Assembly (NCBI RefSeq): GCF_026262505.1 | Contig: NC_067203.1 | Coordinates: forward strand, 25,401,411-25,465,410 | From: Trichomonas vaginalis G3 | Lineage: Eukaryota; Parabasalia; Trichomonadida; Trichomonadidae | Length of the DNA stretch: 64,000 nucleotides | Direction of reading: 5' to 3' | Part shown: positions 7,030 through 15,266 of the stretch, one piece after another | Position numbering within the stretch: position 1 is the first letter of the stretch | Layout of the letters: each line of letters opens with the position of its first letter | The notes under the pieces: model-generated | Told to the model about the DNA's origin: nothing | Databases searched by the model: none | Seen by the model: only the letters and a program-made list of their open reading frames with translations | Program-made: the position numbers and the translations under genes

Positions 7030-7642
7030 ATGACAAACATTGAGTTTGAAACAGTTAGAAAGATAGACAATGACACCAAAGTGGTTAGAATAGGTGATTT
7101 AAACGTAAGATACTCAAAGAAATACAACAAATATTCTTTGTCAGACATTATATCTCCATCTGGAAAGAAACCGAAGGACTGGGTTAAAATTGCTTCTACT
7201 CAGAAAATTTTGACAAGAAAATCCTGAGCTTATGATATCAGTAGCATTTTATGGAACAAGAGCATATCTTATAGACAAAAGTCTTATACCAATAGTTTTG
7301 TTATGGTTAGACCCAGTTGTTGGATATAACTTCATAACATATGGTTCATTCGATACGGAACGTTGCAGTGAAGGCTTACTTTACATCGTTCAGAAACCGA
7401 AGGACTTCAATACAAAAAGATATAAGATAGGAAGAACATATAATATAACTCAAAGATATGACAGTACAGTCAATAGAGTCAAGGTTGTGTTCGTTAATGA
7501 TATGAGAGCTGCAGAAACAGAACTACTTGAAAAGTTTGAGAAAATATATGGTGCTCCCATAAAAGGTAAAGAAACGTTTGAAGTAGATGAGATAGATAAA
7601 GCTATAAAATTATTTGACGAAGTTGCTGAAAAATACATGTAA
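7030..7642 (+). pseudogene. KilA-N plus T5orf172-type protein with a frameshift
   Basis: Two ORFs make one protein. The first (from ATG 7030) gives the start of a KilA-N domain, ending GKKPKDWVKIASTQKIL, the GK...WL...(S/T)T segment of that family. The second, in the +1 frame to 7642, continues the domain (FYGTRAYLIDKSLIPIVLLW) and then carries a GIY-YIG-like T5orf172 domain: LLYIVQK, KIGRT, and RAAETELLEKF. The change of frame is needed near 7205-7228, where the first frame stops at TGA. KilA-N domains bind DNA; T5orf172 domains are found with them in large DNA viruses and phages. The shift is probably a decay mutation. The cognate start follows the shared TTTTGTATGTAA leader. Confidence 0.7.
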
Positions 7643-7730
7643 AGCGTTTATTTTTGGTCTTTTGTGAAAGTCAGAAAATAACGCTAATTTTTTATAAAAT
7701 ATTTTTTTTATTTTGTATGTAAAGACAGAT

Positions 7731-8524
7731 ATGTCAACAACAGAGAACACAACAACTGCTATCGTTCATGAAGCCATAAATGAAGAATACGAGTACATAC
7801 AGTTTAACAAACAGTTACGTCTCATTCGTTCGGTCAAAGACGATATGTACCAAATGCAAAGTATTTTGACAGCATGTTTTGCTCCAGATACCAAACATAC
7901 AGACGATTGGTTCAAAAACCAAAGCACACAAGAACTTTTGAGCGAAGCACAGCGAGACCGACTTTTATCTGGGTCGCCTAAAACTCATGAAAATCGTAAA
8001 AATTTGCCAAATGGTTTGAGAGGATATTATGTACATAGACTTCTTGTAAATGCTGTTGCAATGGGCTTCGCCTCGTTATGCTTGGAATATTTACAGATCT
8101 TGACGAAATTCATAGACAAGAACGTGAAGAGATGGAAAACAAGCTTGAAGCAAAAGACAAAAGCATTCAGAAAAGAATACCACGTTCGGTACCAAAAGGA
8201 AAGGAAAAGAACTATAAGTATATGATTTATACTGAAGAGATGGAAAATGAAGAAGACAGAGATATGGTTATGTTGCATTTAGTCAGAAGAAACAACAAAA
8301 GCTTTTACGACCTTGCTAAGATTTACAAATCTGACAGAAATTGGTTCTATCGCGAAAACTTACCGATTTCAATGACACCGAATGAAGATGTGAAACAAAT
8401 AGTTCAAGATACGTTACCTCAAACACACTATGATATTAAAGGTTGTACAATACTTACATTCAAAGAAGATTTGTCATTGTTAAAGGAAAAAATAACAGAG
8501 TATTTGACAACTTCAAACAAGTAG
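7731..8524 (+). pseudogene. KilA-N plus DUF3627-like protein with a frameshift
   Basis: This is a second KilA-N locus starting at ATG 7731 behind the same TTTTGTATGTAAAGACAGA leader. The KilA-N domain occupies about residues 15-130, with DDWFKNQSTQELL and RGYYVHRLLVNAVAMGFASL as landmarks. A frame change near 8078-8105 is needed to enter the ORF ending at 8524, which holds a charged linker and a C-terminal domain (YKYMIYTEEM, DMVMLHLVRRNNKSF, ENLPISMTPNEDV) resembling the DUF3627 module that follows KilA-N in iridovirus- and poxvirus-type proteins. Role: probable DNA-binding regulator. The frameshift suggests inactivation. It is convergent with the ATPase gene, with 21 bases between the stops. 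Confidence 0.65.
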
Positions 8525-8545
8525 AGTAAATGAACTCTTTATTTT

Positions 8546-9406
8546 TCAAGCTTGACTTTTTACAATTTGAACTTTGTTTGCGTAGATATGAATTCTGAAA
8601 GAAGTATGAGGGTCTTGTATGACTTTATACTTCTCCCATAGTTCATATCTGTCAAACTTACCTGCCATGGACTCTTTCATAAGTTCCATGAAATCGTCTT
8701 CGGACAATCCGGGGAAAAGTACAATGTCAGTAAGTATTCTTTTAACATCCTTACTTAAACTCTTTGCTGTCTGTACACAAATGACAACTGAGATGTTAAA
8801 GTGTCTGAGCTTCTTAAGAATTCGACACATATTTTGTTCTCTATTCTTAAGCAAAGGATGAGAAGCAAAGTCATCTAAGATAAGAAGACACCTATGAGGG
8901 TAAGTCTTCCAATCGTAAGATTGCAATTTCTTCGAAATGTATTCTATCTCTTTCTGTTTGTTTCTGAAGTGTTTCTTCTCTAATATTCTCTGCATTTCCT
9001 CATTTGGGTCTTTGAACTTAGAATTTATATACTCATTTATAGCATTATACTTCAAAACTCTTCTTTGGTACTTCTTTATCCAATCTAACAACTCAGTATC
9101 CTTTATACATACTAACTTAGACTTCTTTATAATATCTTTGAACGAATTGACGGTTTGGTCAAATTGACCAGAAGTACTACATATGACAACTAACTCATAG
9201 AATGGGTTCTTCTCATCTAGTTCTTGTTGTTGTGCAGCCATTTTAAGATAAGTGAAAGTCTTACCCGACCCAGGTGGTGCAATTAGACCTGTTATACCAT
9301 TCTGAGCAAATAAGAACTTGTCATGTATAGGCTTTATCTGAGCATTTTCTAACTTCCTCTTGTTCTTGTTTAAAACATTCTCAAATTTCTTGTCAATGTC
9401 AGCAAA
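8546..9406 (-). CDS. Maverick packaging ATPase (A32/FtsK type), start codon missing
   Basis: This is the genome-packaging ATPase typical of Polintons. The frame is open from 9406 to 8546 (286 codons). The Walker A motif APPGSGKT lies at 9257-9280 and Walker B at HRCLLILDDFASH; these are followed by VVICVQTA, as in the A32 family. The first ATG in frame is at 9239-9241, downstream of Walker A, so a protein starting there would be dead. Upstream of FADIDKKFENV the frame meets TAG at 9407-9409 with no ATG, so the original start is lost or a non-ATG start is used. The divergent gene starts at 9445, leaving only about 38 bases for a shared promoter. Confidence 0.85.
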   Translation of the reverse strand, partial: FADIDKKFENVLNKNKRKLENAQIKPIHDKFLFAQNGITGLIAPPGSGKTFTYLKMAAQQQELDEKNPFYELVVICSTSGQFDQTVNSFKDIIKKSKLVCIKDTELLDWIKKYQRRVLKYNAINEYINSKFKDPNEEMQRILEKKHFRNKQKEIEYISKKLQSYDWKTYPHRCLLILDDFASHPLLKNREQNMCRILKKLRHFNISVVICVQTAKSLSKDVKRILTDIVLFPGLSEDDFMELMKESMAGKFDRYELWEKYKVIQDPHTSFRIHIYANKVQIVKSQA

Positions 9407-9444
9407 CTATTTTTAGAAAAATTAAAATTTTTATCTTTTAGAAA

Positions 9445-9864
9445 ATGTCTAGCGATTTCGCTATCTATATTCGAGACAAGCTTTTCGACAGCAAAACATC
9501 TGTCGACCATAAAATCTTACATAGTGTAAACAAGAAAGGGGAATTTGTTCTAAAGTTCTGTTTCTGGGAATATGACAAGAACCATAAAACATTAAGCAGA
9601 GCAGTCTTAAAATTTGTCAATGACAGACTTGTTGACAGAGATGACGCCTCTTGGAGAGATGAAGTCCAACAAAACTTCTTAGAATGCAAAGAAGACACAT
9701 GCGCCGTTCTTGAAGATGAAATAGAAAACAGAATAGAAGAGCTATTAAAGGACAAAGAACTTTTACATAAATATAGTTGCGCCAAATTTGACATAACTCC
9801 ACCAGAAAAGAAGAAGAAAGAAAAGAAAAGAAAAGAAAGTAGAAGAAGAGAAGAAAGAACCTGA
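9445..9864 (+). CDS. Small Maverick protein with Lys/Glu-rich end, unknown
   Basis: This 139-residue ORF begins MSSDFAIYIRDKLFDSKT. The body is mixed alpha/beta with VLKFCFWEYDKNHK, followed by an acidic helix (EDEIENRIEELLKDKELL) and a Lys/Glu/Arg-rich tail. In the purine-rich run around 9810-9860 another frame continues with KKEPEPVPEK-like sequence, so the present end may be caused by a slip in the A/G run. No family is recognised. It is divergent from the packaging ATPase. Confidence 0.5.
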   Translation: MSSDFAIYIRDKLFDSKTSVDHKILHSVNKKGEFVLKFCFWEYDKNHKTLSRAVLKFVNDRLVDRDDASWRDEVQQNFLECKEDTCAVLEDEIENRIEELLKDKELLHKYSCAKFDITPPEKKKKEKKRKESRRREERT

Positions 9865-9935
9865 ACCAGTTCCAGAGAAAAGAAATTTGACATGTAAAAA
9901 TAAAATTTTATTTTTAGAACATTTCTGGGTCAATG

Positions 9936-10339
9936 TCAATGTTTCTCTTCCTCTTTAGGAGTAAACACTGGCTTAGACTCTAAAATCTTTTTACCCAATT
10001 TACCTTGAACTTCTACAACTTTAGACTCATAATATTCATAGTCGTCTGCTTTCTTTGGTTCATAAGGTATAACAAGTTTGTATGCTTTGCCTTCTTTAAG
10101 GTTTGAAAACCTTCTGTCAAAACTTTCTTTGACTGCTAAACAAACCTTCTATGTCTAAGTCTTCAAATTTCGCACCATTTTTAGTCACAATAGCAAACTT
10201 AACTGGTTTCGATGTTCCAAACTTTGCTGAATGATGAAGACTTTTCAAAATGGTAGAAGTAAACATTCAAATATGTGAATGGGTCTAGTTTTTCTTTAAG
10301 TCCTGACATGTACTTGTTTACTGAGATGAATTTTGCCAT
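9936..10339 (-). pseudogene. Frameshifted Maverick gene, unknown product
   Basis: The gene starts at ATG 10,339 (MAKFISVNKYMSGLKEK) and can be followed in three successive frames to a stop at 9936-9938. Recognisable blocks are DPFTYLNVYF, then KFAIVTKNGAKFEDLDIEGL in a second frame, then AYKLVIPYEPKKADDYEYYE and KILESKPVFTPKEEEKH in a third. At least two frameshifts separate them. I do not recognise the family; order and coherence of the blocks show that they were once one protein of about 130 residues. An A/T-run leader lies upstream as in other genes of the element. Confidence 0.6.
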
Positions 10340-10375
10340 CTTTTCTATCGGATAAAAAAAATATTTTTTTTAAAT

Positions 10376-11611
10376 TTACTCATAAAAATTTTTCTTTGTA
10401 TATACACCTTTCTGTACGTCTAAAAGACTTTTGACATTTGCCAAGAATGTTCGTTTAGACGCTGTCATATAACCATATTCTTGACAATATTGTTTATACG
10501 AATCGTACAATGACCTTTCATCTAATGACACAAAGTCAGTTTCATCTATGAACAGTTCATATACACTCTTGTTTGCTTCTAACAATGTTTGTCTCTCTTC
10601 GGTATGTGGAATTTGTCTTGGATTGAACTTTGAAATATCTAATGTCATGAAATATGAGAACAAGTGGTTGTAAAGTCAGATGTCAAAGTTTCGGCTAAGT
10701 CGTCAAAATATTCTGTATCTTGCATATGAGAATCTGACGTTCTGACAACTACAATATCTTCTGTCAGAACTTTTCTAACTTCATCGGAACAGCATTGTTT
10801 GAAACCATAATGAAGTTTGCAACATTTTCACAAACTCTTTGGTCTTTATACTTTCTTTCAACAACTCCAACTTTGTCTGTTATAAGACTCTTCAAAGCAT
10901 CTGAGTTTAAAACTTTTGTTGTATCTATACTTTGAAGTTCATTGCAAACTATAAGTTTCTCATTTCTCTATTGAGGAGTTTAAACTTGCCCACAGATGTT
11001 TTCTAAGTTTGTCATATTCGGATTCGAATAACCTTCTAACAGTTTGCACAAAATATCTGTAAAGAATGTGTTCTTACCAGTTCCTTGCTTTCCAATTATA
11101 ATGAGAGCAGTTTCATTTTTAGCACTTGGATGTTGTAAGATGTTTGCAAACCAACATAAGATATACTCATAGACTCTTTCGTTTCCATTGCATATAATTT
11201 CTTTGACATGGTCTAACCAAGCTTCTATAATATTTTCTTTCCATTCTACTTGTTCGTATTTATATCCAGTGAAGATAGAATAGAAGTTTGGAGAAGGTGT
11301 ATAGAACTTTATACCTCGAACTGAAAAATCTTCTAACTTTGACAATAAGATATCCCAAGCATCTAACATCTTCATGCCAACTTGTACGACTTTTATTTTC
11401 TTAAGTTTCTGTCTACATTCTTGTTCTGAAACTATTGTTCTCTTGTTTGTTAAACAACATCCCATTCTTTCATGACATAACATTCTGGGGCAGAGTCGAC
11501 ATAAATGACTAAACGTTTCAAATTCTCGACTGCTTTGTTATAGTCTCTAAATGGACACATATTTCTGAATGCTTGGAAGTCATAAAAATCTGAAACATCT
11601 ATTCTGTACAT
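10376..11611 (-). pseudogene. D5-like helicase, broken by several frameshifts
   Basis: This is a replication helicase of the poxvirus D5 / superfamily 3 type, as carried by many large DNA viruses. Blocks in order: N-terminal MYRIDVSDFYDFQAFRN from ATG 11,611; HVKEIICNGNERVYEYILCW; Walker A GKQGTGKN at about 11,070-11,093; a Walker B-like KLIVCNELQSID with KSLITDK and VANFIMVSNNAVP at 10,790-10,960; then VVVRTSDS and a C-terminal helical domain ending at 10,376. The blocks fall in different frames; at least four frameshifts (near 11,450, 10,975, 10,785 and 10,670) are needed to join them. The leader before 11,611 matches that before the gene at 1815. Confidence 0.75.
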
Positions 11612-11641
11612 TTTTATAAAAATAAAAAAAATATTTTTTTT

Positions 11642-12437
11642 TTATTCTTGACTTTGTTGTTGCATTTGTTGCATTTGTTGTTCTTGAGCTATTTGTTGTT
11701 GAAGTTGTTCTTGTAATACAATACTTTCACCAGTTGCATCTTCCAATTCGAAACTTTCTGCCGTCATTGACAAATACATAGGACATAAAAGTTTTACAGG
11801 AACAAAGTTTGCGTCAACTAATGTCAACGTTATACTTGCCAAAGTGTTTGAGTTCACTAAGGTTGAAAATTCTGCATTCGAATGAACAATAGGCAACCAG
11901 CAGAGAAAGTATTGTTTATACGCATAAGTATCTTTGGTCATAATAGTTTCTGTCGACATTCGAATAACACTTTGAACCTAAGTTTGAAACAATATATAAG
12001 ATTGGTGTGCTTAATGTCAATGGAATAGACATTCCTTGTATGACACCTTTTCCTGTTATAGGAAACTGTTGGTAGTAAAAACCAGAAATAAGTTTTGTAT
12101 TATAGCTCATATCGTTTATAGTAAACTCAGTCGGACATCCAAACATAATGAAACCTGCTCTAGTTGCAGCACATGTTACACCCGTACTTAAAGTATTAAA
12201 TAAGTCAACAAAACCTGTTGGTGGTATATCTGAGTAAGTATCTTCAAAGGAGTATTTTTTACCATTCACAACAATAAAGTCTTCTGGTGTCAAAAGAGCA
12301 AAACAGGCTTTAGTCGTCATTGTGTTTAAGGTTAGTTTACAATACCGTCCTTGAGGACTTTGTAAGTTTGTTGTTGTAGAATTATATGACCCAGGGTTTT
12401 TAGTCGTAATAGTATAAACCATTATATCTTCTGCCAT
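11642..12437 (-). pseudogene. Minor capsid (penton-like) candidate with one frameshift
   Basis: Two overlapping ORFs, 12,437-11,916 and 11,959-11,642, belong to one protein of about 264 residues. The first starts MAEDIMVYTITTKNPGSYN and is beta-rich (YCKLTLNTMTTKACFALL, AGFIMFGCPTEFTIND, GMSIPLTLSTPILYIVSN). The second continues with LASITLTLVDANFVPVKLL and ends in a Gln/Met-rich tail (QQQIAQEQQMQQMQQQ). The frame change lies near 11,960. Size, beta-rich pattern and position upstream of the large capsid-type gene fit the jelly-roll minor capsid protein of Polintons; no sequence motif proves it. The next gene upstream ends 10 bases before its start. Confidence 0.55.
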
Positions 12438-12447
12438 TTATATATAT

Positions 12448-12678
12448 TTAAAAGTTTTTCTGAAAGTGGAGAAGAACTTCATCTAAACTTTCACATGGCG
12501 TTTCTTGAAGTTCTCTGTCTAAGAAGTTCAAATATTTTGTAAAGACATAGAACTTTCCTTTGTCTACACGAACAAACAAAACAGGGTCTTTCATATCGTT
12601 CAAAAGTGTGTAAAGTCCTTTACATGAAATAAAGTCTATATTATTTTTCTTCAAACATCTTTCAAGAAGTTTTGACAT
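12448..12678 (-). CDS. 76-residue Maverick protein, unknown
   Basis: This is a small intact ORF starting MSKLLERCLKKNNIDFISCK. It alternates basic and hydrophobic residues and has a VLFVRVDKGKFYVFTKYL beta-hairpin-like centre and an acidic C-terminus. No family is recognised. It lies tightly packed between two same-strand genes (6 bases from the stop of the upstream one, 10 bases from the start of the downstream one), which supports it as a real gene despite its length. Confidence 0.55.
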   Translation of the reverse strand: MSKLLERCLKKNNIDFISCKGLYTLLNDMKDPVLFVRVDKGKFYVFTKYLNFLDRELQETPCESLDEVLLHFQKNF

Positions 12679-12684
12679 TTTTAC

Positions 12685-13262
12685 TTAGCAAATAAATTTT
12701 AATGAAATGTTGTGGTCGTCAAATATTTTTATGACGTCTGGGAAACTATACTTTAAGTTCAACGTTTCACATCCTTTCAAACGTATATCTTGTCAATGAC
12801 ATTATATGAAACACCACAGCAACTAATGTCGGGTTCTATTTCTTTGATGTTTATATCGTCTGCCTCTGTCAAAAGTTTCAATAGTTCTTTCAAGACTTCA
12901 TGAGGTGCAATGACATATGAGTTCACTTTTACAGGGTTGTGTTCGACCAAGTTTAACATTATACTTAAAGCTTGACAAATCTTCTCCTGAGTTTGAAGTT
13001 TGTCTTTCAGTTGTTGGTAGTCGTTTCGAATATCTGCAACAGAACTTAAGTCTCTGCTAACTTCAGGATATGTTGGTTCTTTTACAGGAACAATTGTTAT
13101 ACCATGTTCGTCTTCGTATGGTTTCCCCACTTCAACATCTCTGTCTTTGACATTGACAACAACACTTTGACTGTTTGTTTGAGTTGGTGAATTTAACTTC
13201 ACATCTGCCACCGCCATTAAACCTTTTGAAACACTTACGCTTCTATTTTTCGGAAATGACAT
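12685..13262 (-). pseudogene. Coiled-coil Maverick protein with one frameshift near its end
   Basis: The ATG at 13,262 gives MSFPKNRSVSVSKGLMAVAD; the frame upstream is open but lacks a sensible start. The protein has a Thr/Ser/Val-rich N-terminal part, a heptad-like stretch (DIRNDYQQLKDKLQTQEKI) and a helical end with DISCCGVSYNVIDKIYV. The frame stops at 12,777, but the next frame continues without gap as KGCETLNLKYSFPDVIKIF to a TAA at 12,685-12,687. One missing T in a TTT run at about 12,777-12,780 would explain it. It starts 18 bases from the divergent gene at 13,281. Family unknown. Confidence 0.55.
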
Positions 13263-13280
13263 TTTACTTAGAATAAAAAG

Positions 13281-13700
13281 ATGGACGTATTCGGATATCT
13301 CTTCGAATTGAAGCAAAACAAGGTTTATACTCACAAACAATACAAATACATTGACAGAATAGTTCTTTACACAAACAATGGAAAATGTTATAGAATAGCA
13401 GTCTTTGCCGAACCTAAATATTTTCATAAAGCAAAGAAAGTTGGTATAACCGAGATGATGAAAGTTCTTGAAGCAGACAAAAATATAACTTCAAAACTTA
13501 CAGATATTTCTAAAGGAAAGTTTATAATACAATATTATGTCAAAACTGGCGTACTGTCAATATTTGACGGAGAGAAGTCAGTTCAAGAACAACTTACTGA
13601 CCTGCTGCCAAAATCTGCTCGATGGAAGCTGTCGTTATGCCAATCTGAGGAGCCCCAGCAGGTTTCATCGAACGAATCTTCAAAAGAGCATCTTCCGTGA
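13281..13700 (+). CDS. Maverick protein, unknown, overlapping the capsid gene end
   Basis: This is a 139-residue ORF from ATG 13,281, starting MDVFGYLFELKQNKVYTHKQ. The first about 105 residues look like a compact alpha/beta protein. From about residue 108 the sequence is low quality (SARWKLSLCQSEEPQQVSS) and lies antisense to the coherent C-terminus of the capsid-type gene on the other strand (13,594-13,700). I suspect the original protein ended near 13,600. No family is recognised. Confidence 0.5.
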   Translation: MDVFGYLFELKQNKVYTHKQYKYIDRIVLYTNNGKCYRIAVFAEPKYFHKAKKVGITEMMKVLEADKNITSKLTDISKGKFIIQYYVKTGVLSIFDGEKSVQEQLTDLLPKSARWKLSLCQSEEPQQVSSNESSKEHLP

Positions 13701-15199
13701 AAAGTCTATTGGTTTTGTAAACTTCTTTGCTCTCAGTTCATCTGGACCGTCTCTGTCACCAGTATATTGTATTTGTACAGTACCAACAGTTGAAATACCA
13801 CCCATAAAGTCTTCTGAGTCAGCAAATGGAATGCCAAGCCAAAAGTTTGAACGGTCTCCATTTGTATATTGAGTTTTTTGACCTCCTGTATGAGTCCATA
13901 CTTTCACATATGGCATAATAGAACTTTGCATTTCAGGGTTAATGGTTGTTGTGAAGTTGTTGTTAAAGTTCATAGCATCTAATGTCAAGTTGTATGACCT
14001 CATATCCTCAACTGTAGAATATTCTTCTCTTGGATAATATTTGCCATCTATGTTTATATGATATTTAATACCGGGGTTGTAGAAACAAGAATAGTCATTT
14101 ATAGTTCGTCTGAACAGTACAAACATAGTATCTGCAGTTTCATTGCAGTTGTTAAAGCAATATCTGTTCTTGCACCTGGGTCAGCACTTTGGTTTTCCAA
14201 CTTCACCTGCAAAGTCTTTGACAGATATTTGGTGTATAGGGAACATAAGTGGAACTGCAATATATTTGGCAGCTAAAGCATTTGAAATATCTGGGTCAAC
14301 ATATAGACTGCAAGTCTGCTTTCTATTCTCTTGCATTCAAACTTTTCGCATGTGAACTTAACTGGGTCCCAAGCAGTTCCAGCAGCATTGAAATAATAGT
14401 TTACTTCATTGTTGAAGTTTTGAGAAACCAAAGTCTAAGTCAACTTTGTCTTTGCAAAAGTCGGCGAATGATGTTTTATTTGTTCCCATTACGTCTGTAA
14501 GAGTGAATGGGTCTTGTGTTGGTGCAATGACTAAGTTATTTTTGCTTGAGTAAGTTCGATAGAAATTTTTCCTGCCCAGTTTGGCAAAGTATCTTAAAAA
14601 CCTGAAGATGAGGAAAGATGACAAAAGGAACTCTAAGTTTCAGTTTTTACTTTAGTGGCAGCAGTTCCATCTGAACCAGAAAGGTTAACATAAACTCCTG
14701 GAACGTTAGGGTCAAGTCTCTTATTTTCTCAATATTTGCATACTGGTCTGTTTGTTCTCTAGCTTGTGGTTGTACTGAGTTTCTCAAAGCGAACCATTCA
14801 TAGTTTGCCCATGTTACTGTTTGAACTAAGTCAGAGTTAGAATATATCTTATATCCCATGAAAACTTCTGGAGCATATTGGTATCCGACATAGAAAATTC
14901 CATTGCAACCTTTCTTGTCAGACAACTTGGCAGAAGGTTTATTTCAATGTCTTGTTCCACGTATAAGAATGAGTTGTCAATAGAAATAATATGAAACCTG
15001 TCGCAAGCAATATCTACTGTTGTTGAAGAACCTTCTCCAAACTCACCTACGTTTCCATAAGAAACAGCAGTTGTATATTCGTAAGTTCAGGAACTATTTC
15101 TGACCTTCTAATGGCATTGTCGCATTCGTTATACCATTCGGAAACATTTCCGTTCATGGCATCCAAAACTGTTGGCGTTATATTCTGAGCGGCGTACAT
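13594..15199 (-). pseudogene. Major capsid protein candidate, heavily frameshifted
   Basis: Coherent protein blocks run across different frames from ATG 15,199 to TAA 13,594-13,596: NGNVSEWYNECDNAIRRSEI; TTVDIACDRFHIISID; DKKGCNGIFYVGYQYAPEVF; a region with ENKSDPFTLT-like strands around 14,500; NEVNYYFNAAGTAWDPVKF; ALAAKYIAVPLMFPIHQISV; FYNPGIKYHINIDGKYY; SNFWLGIPFADSEDF; and a C-terminus with MKPAGAPQIGITTASIEQIL. At least seven frame changes separate them. The size (about 530 residues), the beta-rich pattern and the position fit the double-jelly-roll major capsid protein of Polintons. The identity is inference from context; the decay is seen directly. Confidence 0.55.
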
Positions 15200-15266
15200 T
15201 TCATATGGGTAAAAATATAGAATAGTTGGATTTATATGTCATAATAGAACCCACTCGTACCAAGCT

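Noticed and set aside
7012-7030. Spliceosomal intron starting GTATGT before the KilA-N genes
   Set aside because: GTATGT fits the trichomonad 5' splice site, but the long fixed ACTAACACACAG-type 3' signal is not found downstream, and the ATG follows within about 12 bases.
7205-7230. Programmed ribosomal frameshift in the KilA-N gene
   Set aside because: The required shift is +1; there is no clear slippery heptamer or stop-codon context, and other genes in the element have similar random shifts. Decay is simpler.
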